From contig NC_018514.1 of assembly GCF_000292915.1 (NCBI RefSeq), forward strand, positions 558,001-622,000: 64,000 bases of DNA, read 5' to 3'. The position numbers and the translations under genes are program-made. This DNA comes from Burkholderia cepacia GG4 (GTDB lineage: Bacteria; Pseudomonadota; Gammaproteobacteria; Burkholderiales; Burkholderiaceae). Under the pieces are notes generated by a model. It was given only the letters and a program-made list of their open reading frames with translations. It made no database searches and was not told the origin of the DNA. The stretch's first letter is position 1, and each line of letters starts with the position of its first letter. Of this stretch, positions 34,058 through 42,459 are shown piece after piece.

Positions 34058-35535
34058 GCGCCGCTTTCCGTCTTTCCGCGCTCGCGATGTCGATGACACT
34101 CGCCGCCTGCGCGGTCGGCCCCGATTTCAAGCAGCCCGACCGGGCGACTGCCGCGCGCTTTGCGCGCGACGCGCATCCGGCCGTGCAGGACGCGGCGCCG
34201 CCCGATGCGTCGGCCGATGCCGATGCCGCGTTCTGGCACGGCTTCGGCGATCCGGCGTTGACACGATTGATCGATGCGGCGCTCGCGGCGAACCAGGACC
34301 TGCAGGTCGCGGTGTCGCGCTACGACGCATCGAACGCGCTGCTGTCGCAAGCGACGTTCGACCGCTATCCGACGCTCACCGCGAGCGGCCGGATCGGCCA
34401 TCAGCTGACGAGCAAGGACCAGGCGTTCGGCGCACCGCGCAGCCAGCGCGATACGCCGATTTCCAGCGTCGGGATCAATGCGGCGTGGGAACTGGACCTG
34501 TTCGGCCGCGTGCGCCGCTCGATCGAGTCGCAGCGTGCGGAAACGGCGGCCAGCGCGGCCGACGTGCGTGCGGTGCGCGTCGCGATCGCGGGCGCGGTCG
34601 CGGGCACCTACGTGGATCTGCGCGGCTCGCAGGAGCGGCTGCGGATCGCACGCGAGAACGCCGACAACCAGAAGCAGACGCTCGCGCTGATCAATGCGCG
34701 CGTTGGCGCGGGGCGCGGTTCCGAACTCGACGCGGCACGTGCGCGGGCACAGTACGAGTCGACGACGTCGCGGATCGCCGTGTACGAAGCGGCGATCGGC
34801 GTCGACGAGCACCGGCTCGCAGTGTTGACGGGGCAGATGCCGGACGCGCTGATCGGTCGCTTCGACGCGCCGAAGGACGCGCCGGTGCCGCTGCCGGCGC
34901 TGGCCGCAGACCTCGATCCGGGCACGCCGGGCGACCTGCTGCGCCGGCGCCCGGATGTCGCCGCCGCGGAAGCGCGGCTGCATGCGGCGACCGCGCGGGT
35001 CGGCGTTGCGACGGCCGACCTGTTTCCGCGCTTCACGCTGTCGGGGTTGCTCGGCAGCGCGACGAGCAGCTACGGGTTCTTCCGTGCGGGCAGCGACACG
35101 AACCTGATCGCGCTCGGCATCGACTGGTCGTTCCTCGACGTCGGCCGCGTGCGTGCGCGAATCGCCGCGAGCGGCGCGGAAGCGGCCGGCCAGCTCGCGC
35201 AGTACCGGCAGACCGTGCTCGGCGCGCTGGAGGAAACGGAGAACGCGCTGTTGCGTGTCGCGCGCACGCGTGACGAGACCACCCATCTGGTGCGTGCCGC
35301 GGACGACAGCGCACGCGCCGCGCAGCTCGCGCAGGCGCGCTTCTCGGCCGGTGCGATCGACTACTACGAGGTGCTCGACGCGCAGCGGACGCTGCTCCAG
35401 GCGCAGGACGCGGCGGCCGACGGACGGATGCGCAGCGCGGCGTCGACGGTCGCGCTGTACCAGGCGCTCGCGGGTGGCTGGCCGGCGGGAACGGCGCAGC
35501 CCGCACCGGGTCCGCTCGCGCAGTCGCGGCCTTGA
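34054..35535 (+). CDS. RND outer-membrane factor (OprM/NodT family lipoprotein)
   Basis: 493 residues; ATG overlaps the pump stop and follows AAGGAG. Lipobox 'LAACAVGPDFKQP' (Cys near 19) marks an outer-membrane lipoprotein of the NodT family. Two TolC-type repeats are seen, with 'INAAWELDLFGRVRRSIESQ' and 'LRRRPDVAAAEARLHAATARVGVATADLFPRFTLSG' as typical markers. It completes the tripartite pump. A GC-rich hairpin with GCGGCAGGC arms (35551-35580) follows the stop, but without a T-run. Confidence 0.94.
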   Translation: MSAAFRLSALAMSMTLAACAVGPDFKQPDRATAARFARDAHPAVQDAAPPDASADADAAFWHGFGDPALTRLIDAALAANQDLQVAVSRYDASNALLSQATFDRYPTLTASGRIGHQLTSKDQAFGAPRSQRDTPISSVGINAAWELDLFGRVRRSIESQRAETAASAADVRAVRVAIAGAVAGTYVDLRGSQERLRIARENADNQKQTLALINARVGAGRGSELDAARARAQYESTTSRIAVYEAAIGVDEHRLAVLTGQMPDALIGRFDAPKDAPVPLPALAADLDPGTPGDLLRRRPDVAAAEARLHAATARVGVATADLFPRFTLSGLLGSATSSYGFFRAGSDTNLIALGIDWSFLDVGRVRARIAASGAEAAGQLAQYRQTVLGALEETENALLRVARTRDETTHLVRAADDSARAAQLAQARFSAGAIDYYEVLDAQRTLLQAQDAAADGRMRSAASTVALYQALAGGWPAGTAQPAPGPLAQSRP

Positions 35536-35600
35536 TGCGAGCAGGGCCGCGCGGCAGGCGGAAGCGCTGGTGCCTGCCGCGGGGCGCCGCGCCTGCGTGC

Positions 35601-36092
35601 CTACACCGTCGCCGGGTCGACTTTATCGATGTCGATCCCGTAACGCCGGATGGCCTCGCCGACGCATGCGCGCGGAATCGTGCCGTCGTCGGCGAGCGCC
35701 TTTAACGCCGCGATCACGATGAAGTGCCGGTCGACCTCGAAGAACGTGCGCAGCGCCTCGCGCGTATCCGAACGGCCGAAGCCGTCGGTGTCGAGCGACA
35801 CGATGCGCCGGTCGTCGACGAACGTACCGATCGGGTCGCCGACGATCTTCATGTAGTCGGTTGCGACGACCACGGGCCCTGTGCGGCCGTCGAGGCATTG
35901 CCGCACGTACGGCACACGTGCCGGGGCGTCCGGATGCAGCAGGTTCCAGCGCTCCGCGGCGAGTCCGTCGCGGCGCAGCCCGGTCAGGCTCGTCGCGCTC
36001 CATACGCCGCTCGTCACGCCGAAGTCCCGCGCGAGCAGGTCGCCCGCGGTGAGCACTTCGCGCAGGATCACGCCGCTGCCCATCAGCTGTAC
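35601..36092 (-). pseudogene. Fragment of pyruvate dehydrogenase E1 (aceE), C-terminal end only
   Basis: About 160 residues match the very end of homodimeric PDH E1: 'HVQLMGSGVILREVLTAGDLLA', 'VWSATSLTGLRRDGLAAERWNLLHPD', 'VPYVRQCLDGRTGPVVVATDYM', 'VSLDTDGFGRSDTREALRTFFEVD', 'VAEAIRRYGID'-like end. AceE is about 890 residues, so more than 80% is missing, including the thiamine-diphosphate domain. The nearest ATG (36083) lies inside the domain and has no ribosome site. Its 5' end abuts a glutathione transferase fragment on the other strand: a relic left by rearrangement. Confidence 0.8.
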
Positions 36093-36332
36093 ATGCGGCG
36101 CCTCTATGGCGTCGTGAACGGACGCTTGTCGGAATCGATGTATCGCGCGTCGTCGCGGTATTCGATCGCGGACATCGCCGCGTTCCCGTGGCTGCGTACG
36201 GCGGCCGAGCTCGGTCTCGACCTCGCCGGCTACCCGCACGTCGAGCGCTGGCTCGCCGATATCGAGGCCCGGCCTGCCGTTCAGCGGGGCCTGATCGCCT
36301 GCCGCGCGCCGGCGGCCGCGCCCGCGCACTGA
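36093..36332 (+). pseudogene. Fragment of a glutathione S-transferase, C-terminal end only
   Basis: The plus-strand reading 'RLYGVVNGRLSESMYRASSR', 'YSIADIAAFPWLRTAAELGLDL' and 'YPHVERWLADIEARPAVQRG' is the C-terminal helical domain of a YfcG/Ure2-like GST (normally about 205-230 residues). The thioredoxin-like N-terminal domain with the glutathione site is absent; sequence to the left is the aceE fragment in the opposite direction. ATG 36093 opens the remaining 79 codons but has no ribosome site, so it is unlikely to make a working enzyme. Confidence 0.75.
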
Positions 36333-36510
36333 CGTCGCATCGCCCGCGCCGCATGCGCGGCGCGGCAACCGGCCGATTCCCTGTCGCGAAACATTGTTCT
36401 CCTTCGTCGTAAACGTCTCGAATGCGTGATATTTGCGCTGCCTGATCCGGTTTAGAGTGGCCGCGAATTGATGACGATGTGTCGTATGGCCGCAGTCGCG
36501 GGCCGTACCG

Positions 36511-38052
36511 ATGCACCAGAGGAGCTGGAGACAAATCGGTGAAGGCAGAATTACGCAAGTCGAATCGTTCGGTTTCGAGCGCATTCCCGACGCATCGCGC
36601 TATGCGCGTCCGATTGATCTGTTCCGGTTGCTGTTCGGCGGCTGCAATACGTTTTCCACGTCGGTGCTCGGCAGTTTTCCCGTGCTGGTCGGGCTGTCGT
36701 TCAAGGCGGGCGTATGCGCGATCGTGCTCGGCGTGCTCGCCGGCACCTGCATCCTCGCGCCGATGAGCCTGTTCGGCCCGCGCAACGGCACGAGCGACCC
36801 GGTCTCGTCCGGCGCGCATTTCGGCATTCATGGCCGGATCGTCGGGTCGTTCCTCGCGCTGCTCACGTCGATCGCGTTCTTCTCGCTCGCGGTGTGGAGC
36901 TCGGGCGATGCGCTCGTCGGCGGCGCGCACAACATGGTCGGCGTGCCGGTCAACGGCTTCACGCTCGGCGCTGCATACATGGTGTTCGCGGTGCTCGTGC
37001 TGATCGTCTGCATCTACGGCTTCCGCTTCATGCTGTGGGTCAACAAGATCGCCGTGTGGGCCGCGAGCCTGCTGTTCGTCGCCGGCCTGTTCGCGTTCGC
37101 GGGGATGTTCGACATGAACTACGCGGGCACGCTGAGCCAGGGCAGCGCCGGCTTCTGGGCCGCGTTCGTCGGCGCGGTGCTGGTCGCGTTGAGCAACCCG
37201 GTGTCGTTCGCGTCGACGCTCGGTGACTGGGCGCGCTACATTCCGCAGCAGACGCCGAAGCGGCGCGTGATGGGCGCCGTGTTCGCCGCGCAGGTCGCGA
37301 CTTTCGTACCGTTCTTCTTCGGCCTCGCGACCGCGACGATCATCGCGTCGAAGGCGCCCGCGTTCATCGCGTCGAACGATTATGTCGGCGGGCTGCTCGC
37401 CGTGTCGCCGCGCTGGTTCCTGCTGCCGATGTGCCTGATCGCGATCATCGGCGGGATGTCGACCGGCACGACCGCGCTGTACGGTACGGGCCTCGACGTG
37501 TCGAGCATGTTCCCGCGCTTCCTGAACCGCGTGCGCGCGACGCTGCTGATCGGCACGATCGCGATCGCGTTCATCTTCGTCGGCCGGTTCTGGTTCAACC
37601 TCGTCGAAAGCGTCGCGACGTTCTCGACGCTGATCGACACGTTCAGCTGCCCGTGGATGGCGATCATGGTGATCGGCTACGTGACGCGTCGCGGCTTCTA
37701 TCTCGGCGACGACCTGCAGGTGTTCAACCGCGGGCTGCGCGGCGGCCACTACTGGTTCACGCACGGCTGGAACCTGCGCGCGATGGGTGCATGGCTTCCG
37801 GCGGCGTTCATCGGGCTGTCGTTCGTGAACCTGCCGGGGCAGTTCGTCGGGCCGCTCGGCAATCTCGCGGGCGGGCTCGATCTCAGCGTGCCGGTGTCGC
37901 TGGTGGTCGGCGGGCTGCTGTATTTCGTGCTGCTGACCGTCTATCCGGAAGCGGAAGGCGTGTACGGTTCGCGCGGACGCTTCCTCGTGCGTGGCGGCAA
38001 GCAGGCGGCGCGCGGTGTCGGCGCCCCGGCGATCCAGTCGAAGGGGTACTGA
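36511..38052 (+). CDS. NCS1-family nucleobase permease (CodB-like)
   Basis: 513 residues as read from ATG 36511, with about twelve membrane segments. The N-terminal NCS1 block 'VESFGFERIPDASRYARPIDLFRLLFGGCNTF' and 'GDWARYIPQQTPKRRVMGAVFAAQ' point to a cytosine/purine/allantoin-type importer. The start is doubtful: ATG 36511 has no ribosome site, whereas GGAG is placed 8 nt before GTG 36539, which reads 'VKAE' but is one base out of frame with the permease. A one-base loss near 36551, or a rare start, are the options. Confidence 0.88.
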   Translation: MHQRSWRQIGEGRITQVESFGFERIPDASRYARPIDLFRLLFGGCNTFSTSVLGSFPVLVGLSFKAGVCAIVLGVLAGTCILAPMSLFGPRNGTSDPVSSGAHFGIHGRIVGSFLALLTSIAFFSLAVWSSGDALVGGAHNMVGVPVNGFTLGAAYMVFAVLVLIVCIYGFRFMLWVNKIAVWAASLLFVAGLFAFAGMFDMNYAGTLSQGSAGFWAAFVGAVLVALSNPVSFASTLGDWARYIPQQTPKRRVMGAVFAAQVATFVPFFFGLATATIIASKAPAFIASNDYVGGLLAVSPRWFLLPMCLIAIIGGMSTGTTALYGTGLDVSSMFPRFLNRVRATLLIGTIAIAFIFVGRFWFNLVESVATFSTLIDTFSCPWMAIMVIGYVTRRGFYLGDDLQVFNRGLRGGHYWFTHGWNLRAMGAWLPAAFIGLSFVNLPGQFVGPLGNLAGGLDLSVPVSLVVGGLLYFVLLTVYPEAEGVYGSRGRFLVRGGKQAARGVGAPAIQSKGY

Positions 38053-38191
38053 GCGCCGCATCGCGTGGTGCGTCGCTTCGGACGTCACAGTGCCGCCGCG
38101 CGGGAGAGCCGCGGGCGGCATGGTTATTTCCGGATGCGTGATTGTCGGTGTGCATGACAGGCCCGCCCCGACCGCCCACCGAGGCCGCCTG

Positions 38192-38222
38192 CAAACGAAA
38201 ACGCCCGCCGGACAGGCGGGCG
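38192..38222 (-). terminator. Intrinsic terminator after the SDR/VOC genes
   Basis: Minus-strand reading: stem CGCCCGCC, loop TGTCC, GGCGGGCG, then TTTTCGTTT. The stem is 8 bp and perfect; it sits 20 nt past the SDR stop codon. Confidence 0.7.
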
Positions 38223-38242
38223 CGTGTCGACTGCGATGCGGA

Positions 38243-39001
38243 TCAGTGGAACGTGCTGCCTGCGAGCATCCCGCCGTCGACGATGAATTCCGAGCCCGTG
38301 CAATACGCGGATTCGTCGGAGGCGAGGAACAGCACGAGGCTGGCTACTTCGTCGGGTTTGCCGATGCGCGCGATCGGCAGCCCGCTATAGATCGACGACG
38401 GGTCGAAGTTCGCATACTCGGGCGGTCGCGCCATCACGGTGTCGATGCCGCCCGGGTGGACCGAGTTCACGCGGATCCCGTAGCGGCCGAACTCGAGCGC
38501 AGCGGCCTTCGTCATCCCGCGCACCGCGAACTTGCTCGATACATAGGCGCTGCCGCCGGCCACGCCTTCCATCCCGGCCGTCGACGACACGTTGACGATC
38601 GAGCCGCCGCCCGCATCCTTCAGCGCGGCCAGCGCCGCTTTCATGCCGAGCCAGCAACCGACCTGGTTCACGTCGATCACCTTGCGATAGTCGTCGAGCG
38701 AGCACGATTCGATCGGCACCAGCTTCAGGATCGCCGCGTTATTCACCAGGATGTCCAGCCGGCCGAAATGCGTGAGCGTCGCGTGGACGGCAGTGTGCCA
38801 GTCGTCTTCGTTCGTCACGTCGAGGTGCTGGTAGCGCGCGGCGTCGCCGAGTTCGGCCGCGACGCGCTTGCCCGCGTCGTCCAGCACGTCGGCGATCACC
38901 ACGCGTGCGCCTTCGGCGACGAACCGGCGCGCCTCCGCTTCGCCCTGGCCGCGGGCGCCGCCCGTGATCAGCGCAACCTTGCCTTCGAGTCGTTTCATCA
39001 T
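38243..39001 (-). CDS. SDR-family oxidoreductase (classical)
   Basis: 252 residues from ATG 39001 (GGAG 5 nt upstream; an ATG directly follows). Classical SDR features: 'VALITGGARGQGEAEARRFVAEGA' (TGxxxGxG), 'DVTNEDDW', 'LVNNAAIL' (NNAA for NNAG), catalytic Ser in 'SIVNVSSTAGMEG', and Y-x3-K in 'AYVSSKFAVRGMTKAAALE'. Asp in 'VVIADVLDD' after beta-2 favours NAD(H). Resembles 3-alpha/20-beta-hydroxysteroid or glucose dehydrogenase-type enzymes. 40 nt downstream of the VOC gene, same strand, likely one operon. Confidence 0.93.
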   Translation of the reverse strand: MMKRLEGKVALITGGARGQGEAEARRFVAEGARVVIADVLDDAGKRVAAELGDAARYQHLDVTNEDDWHTAVHATLTHFGRLDILVNNAAILKLVPIESCSLDDYRKVIDVNQVGCWLGMKAALAALKDAGGGSIVNVSSTAGMEGVAGGSAYVSSKFAVRGMTKAAALEFGRYGIRVNSVHPGGIDTVMARPPEYANFDPSSIYSGLPIARIGKPDEVASLVLFLASDESAYCTGSEFIVDGGMLAGSTFH

Positions 39002-39041
39002 GTCTGCTCCTGTGAGTGATGGGGGGCGCAGGCGGGCCCGC

Positions 39042-39578
39042 TCATGCGGCGGCGGCCGACGCGTCGATGATGCGGACCGGATCGGTGCCGTCCCACGTGC
39101 GCGCTTCGGCGATGCCGTGCGCGATCATGTCGCGCATGCCCGCGCCTTCGATCACCTCGACGCGCACGCCGGGATCGTCGGCATCGTCGAGGTAGGCGAC
39201 GCGCGTGGCAGGGTTACGCGCTTCGAACACGACGCGCAGGCCGCGCGCCGTGAGCCGCGCCACGGCGGCATCGAGGTCGTCGACCACCCAGGCGACGTGA
39301 TGCAGGCCCACGAGCGGTTTCCCGTGCGCATCGCGGTACGGCGAGGGCATGTCGTTCGTTACGTGGATCAGTTCGATCTGCAGGTCGCCGCGATACGCGA
39401 GCCCGACGTCCATCGTGACCGTCACCGGTTCGCCGAGGTAGCGGCCGTCGAGACGCACGTTGCGGAACACCGTCCAGGGGCCTGCATCGTGGCGGGCGCG
39501 CCAGCGCGCGATGCTGCGGTCGAGATCGGCGACCACATAGCCGAGCTGGTCGATCGGGCCGAGGACGGGGTCGTTCAT
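39042..39578 (-). CDS. VOC (glyoxalase/bleomycin-resistance fold) family protein
   Basis: 178 residues from ATG 39578. Two beta-alpha-beta3 modules are visible: 'PIDQLGYVVADLDRSIARW' and 'GLHHVAWVVDDLDAAVARLTARGLRVVFEA', ending 'GVRVEVIEGAGM'. The second His and the Glu of the usual metal site are present, while the first ligand position is Gln in 'IDQLGY'. It resembles glyoxalase-like proteins that act with SDRs on steroid or lactone-type substrates; exact reaction unknown. Upstream partner of the SDR gene. Confidence 0.85.
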   Translation of the reverse strand: MNDPVLGPIDQLGYVVADLDRSIARWRARHDAGPWTVFRNVRLDGRYLGEPVTVTMDVGLAYRGDLQIELIHVTNDMPSPYRDAHGKPLVGLHHVAWVVDDLDAAVARLTARGLRVVFEARNPATRVAYLDDADDPGVRVEVIEGAGMRDMIAHGIAEARTWDGTDPVRIIDASAAAA

Positions 39579-39782
39579 GGTGTTTCCGTGGCGGGGGTGT
39601 GCGGGCACGCGCCGTGTGATTCGGCGTGGGATGCGGCGCGCAACGAATGACGGCCATGATGGCAACAAAGCCGGCGCTGCGTGCCGTCCAAACGGATGAG
39701 AGCGAACGAGAATGTGCCGGTTGAATCGCGTCGCGAAGACGCGCGTGTACGACGGAGGAGGGAAGGCGGGACGATCCGCGCG

Positions 39783-40700
39783 CTACCGCGCGTTCGGCCC
39801 CTTGACCGTCAGCCGGCACACGGTCGCCAGCGCGAGCAGGTTCGGATCGCGTTCGCGCCGGTGCAGGAAGCTCAGGCCGATCGTCTGGCGGATCGTCGGC
39901 CCGGCGAGCGGCACCAGTGCGATCTTGTGCGAGAAGAGGTCGCGCACGCGGCCCGGCAGCAGCGAATGGCCGACGCCGCCGGACACGAGATTGATCAGCG
40001 AGAAGATGTCGCCCACGCGCATCACGACGTTCGGCGTGACGCCCGCGGCCCGGAACGCTTCCGTGAAGCCGTCGTGCGTCGCGAAGCCTTCGCCGAGCGA
40101 CACGAACGGTGCGTCACGGCAGGCGGCGAGATCGATCGCGTCGCGTTGCGCGTACGGCGAATCGATCGGCGCGGCGAAGAACATTTCATCCTCGAACAGC
40201 GCGATCGATTCGATTTCGGCGTCCGGCTCGGGCAGGGCCATCAGCGTCGCATCGATCGCGCCGTGCCGGAGCTTGTCGAGCAGGTCGGCGTTCGAGCCGA
40301 GCACGAGCTCGGCCTGCAGCTCGGGGCGGCGCTCCTTCAGCGCGATCACGACCTCGGGCACGGTGCGGATCGTCAGCGAATAGAGCGAGCCGATCTTCAA
40401 CTGCCCGGCGCCGTAGCCGGCCGCTTCCCGCGTCGAGCGGATGCCGTCCGCCATCGTCTTCAGCACCTCGCCCGCGACTTCGGCGAGCACCTGCGCGGCT
40501 TCGGTCGGAATCAGGTTGCGTCCTTCGTGGCGGAACAGTGCGCAATGCATCCCTTCTTCCAGCGTGTGCAGCGCGCGATGCACGCTGACCGTGCTGACGT
40601 TGAGCGCTTCGGCGGCCTTCGCGAGGCTGCCGGCTTCCATGAAGGCGAGCAGCACCTCGAGCTTGCGGAAGGTGATCTCTTCGTTGATGCGATTGCGCAT
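39783..40700 (-). CDS. LysR-family regulator
   Basis: 305 residues from ATG 40700. HTH 'ITFRKLEVLLAFMEAGSLAKAAEALNVSTVSVHRALHTLEEGM' and effector domain 'GQLKIGSLYSLTIRTVPEVVIALKERRPE' are typical; the combination resembles MdcR-type LysR proteins, though the symbol is not assigned. It is divergent from the MHS-family symporter at 40993 across 292 nt. That gap carries a direct repeat CCGGA(GG)ACGACGT at 40778-40791 and 40797-40806. It likely controls uptake of the transported acid. Confidence 0.9.
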   Translation of the reverse strand: MRNRINEEITFRKLEVLLAFMEAGSLAKAAEALNVSTVSVHRALHTLEEGMHCALFRHEGRNLIPTEAAQVLAEVAGEVLKTMADGIRSTREAAGYGAGQLKIGSLYSLTIRTVPEVVIALKERRPELQAELVLGSNADLLDKLRHGAIDATLMALPEPDAEIESIALFEDEMFFAAPIDSPYAQRDAIDLAACRDAPFVSLGEGFATHDGFTEAFRAAGVTPNVVMRVGDIFSLINLVSGGVGHSLLPGRVRDLFSHKIALVPLAGPTIRQTIGLSFLHRRERDPNLLALATVCRLTVKGPNAR

Positions 40701-40992
40701 GGTCGGGCGGCGGGAAGGGCGATCGACGATTCTGCCGCAGAACGCCGGCAGCAACAATGCGCGAATATCCGCAATTTCCGGAGGACGACGTCATATCCGG
40801 ACGACGTTTAATCTGCGGCTAAGTATCCGCCGCTCCCGTTAATTGATGCGGGTTTTCGGCGTCCCTATGATCGGTTCATGCCGGTTGCCCGTGGGTGCGG
40901 GACGTTCTATCCCGTCCCGTTGCGCGCAGCGGTTCACGATCGCCCGCACGGGCGGCGGCCGGCACCGCCCCACGAGACTGCAGGAGACAAGC

Positions 40993-42309
40993 ATGCGCGA
41001 CTCACGTCGGAACACGCGGCATCGGCAAGTGATTGCCGCGGTCGTCGGCAATACCCTCGAGTGGTACGACTTCATCGTCTACGGTTTCTTCTCCGGCATC
41101 ATCGCGCGGCTGTTCTTCCCCGCCGAAAGCCAGTACGCGTCGCTGCTGATGTCGCTCGCGACGTTCGGCGTCGGCTTTTTCATGCGTCCGGTGGGCGGCA
41201 TCCTGCTCGGGCTCTATGCGGACCGCAAGGGCCGCAAGGCCGCGATGCAGCTCATCATCTTCCTGATGACGCTGTCGATCGCATTGATCACGTTCGCGCC
41301 GTCGTACGCAACGATCGGCCCTGCGGCGCCGGTCCTGATCGTCGTCGCGCGGCTGCTGCAGGGTTTCGCGACCGGCGGCGAATACGCGAGTGCCACCGCG
41401 TTCCTGGTCGAGAGCGCACCCGCCAACCGGCGCGGCCTGTATGGCTCATGGCAACTGATCGGCCAGTGCCTCGCGGTGTTCTCGGGCGCGGCGATGGGGG
41501 CGTGGGCCACGCAGTCGCTGTCGATCGACGCGCTGCATAGCTGGGGCTGGCGCGTGCCGTTCGCGCTCGGGCTGCTGATCGGGCCCGTCGGCCTGTGGAT
41601 CCGCCGCCATATGGAAGAGACCGAGGCGTTCCTCGACGCGAGCAAGTCGGTCGTCGAGCCGCCCGCGAGCGTGTCGCGCGTGCTGCGCGACAACCTGCGC
41701 GGCGTGCTGGTGTCGATGGGGCAGACGATCACCGGCACGGCCGTGTTCTACGTGATGCTCGTCAACATGCCGACGTTCGCGCACAAGACCTTCGGGCTGC
41801 CGCTCGACCAGGTGTTCAAGGCGCAGATGGTCGCGGTCGCGCTGCTGACCGTGACGATCCCGGTGTCCGCGATCGTGTCCGACCGCATCGGCCGGCGCCC
41901 GGTGCTGCTCGCCGGCATGCTGGCGATGCTGACGGTCACCTATCCGCTGTTCTCGTGGCTGGCCGCCGCGCCGAGCGTCGGGCGCCTGCTCGTGATGCAG
42001 CTCGTGATCTGCACGATCATCGGCATCATCTACGGCCCCGCGCCGACCACGCTCGCCGAGCAGTTCGCGACGCGTTCGCGCTCGACCGGCGTCGCGCTCG
42101 CATACAACGTCGCGGTGATGGTGTTCGGCGGCTTCGCGCCGTTCATCGTCACGTGGCTGACGCGCGCGAGCGGGTCGCCCGTCGCGCCCGCGTGGTATGT
42201 GCTGTTCGCGGCGTCGTTCGGGCTCGTTGCGACCGTGTTCATGCACGACGGCGCGCCGTGCGTGCTCGCGCGCCGGCAGTTTCGCGGCGAGCCGCTGAGC
42301 GCCGAATAG
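40993..42309 (+). CDS. MFS metabolite:H+ symporter (MHS family)
   Basis: 438 residues from ATG 40993 (AGGAG 7 nt upstream), twelve membrane segments. MHS markers: 'GNTLEWYDFIVYGFFSGIIARLFFPAES', 'GFFMRPVGGILLGLYADRKGRKAAM', 'RLLQGFATGGEYASATAFLVESAP' and 'DRIGRRPVLLAG'. The family (KgtP, CitA, ProP relatives) takes up carboxylic acids or osmolytes with protons. Under likely control of the divergent LysR protein. Confidence 0.92.
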   Translation: MRDSRRNTRHRQVIAAVVGNTLEWYDFIVYGFFSGIIARLFFPAESQYASLLMSLATFGVGFFMRPVGGILLGLYADRKGRKAAMQLIIFLMTLSIALITFAPSYATIGPAAPVLIVVARLLQGFATGGEYASATAFLVESAPANRRGLYGSWQLIGQCLAVFSGAAMGAWATQSLSIDALHSWGWRVPFALGLLIGPVGLWIRRHMEETEAFLDASKSVVEPPASVSRVLRDNLRGVLVSMGQTITGTAVFYVMLVNMPTFAHKTFGLPLDQVFKAQMVAVALLTVTIPVSAIVSDRIGRRPVLLAGMLAMLTVTYPLFSWLAAAPSVGRLLVMQLVICTIIGIIYGPAPTTLAEQFATRSRSTGVALAYNVAVMVFGGFAPFIVTWLTRASGSPVAPAWYVLFAASFGLVATVFMHDGAPCVLARRQFRGEPLSAE

Positions 42310-42331
42310 CGGGGCGCCGTCCGGGGCGGTC

Positions 42332-42416
42332 AACCATCGGCTCGGACGGCAGGCAGGGTATCGGCACAGCCGATGGTTAGCATCGCGGGCGGCGGCCTAC
42401 CAGGGCCGCCGCCCGC
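42332..42416. other. Two adjacent perfect hairpins between the MFS genes
   Basis: AACCATCGGCT (42332-42342) pairs with AGCCGATGGTT (42368-42378) around 25 nt. GCGGGCGGCGGCC (42385-42397) pairs with GGCCGCCGCCCGC (42404-42416) around TACCAG, a 13-bp stem. They follow the MHS-symporter stop by 22 nt and precede the next start by 44 nt. They are likely structured 3'-end elements; no T-run follows the second stem. Confidence 0.5.
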
Positions 42417-42459
42417 TCGTTACGCTTGGGCGATCATCCACTCCGTCCGGAAGGTCGCC

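Noticed and set aside
30590..34099. A 1169-codon open frame antisense to the RND pump
   Set aside because: His/Arg/Asp-rich low-complexity translation typical of GC-rich antisense frames; the plus strand encodes an unmistakable HAE-1 pump.
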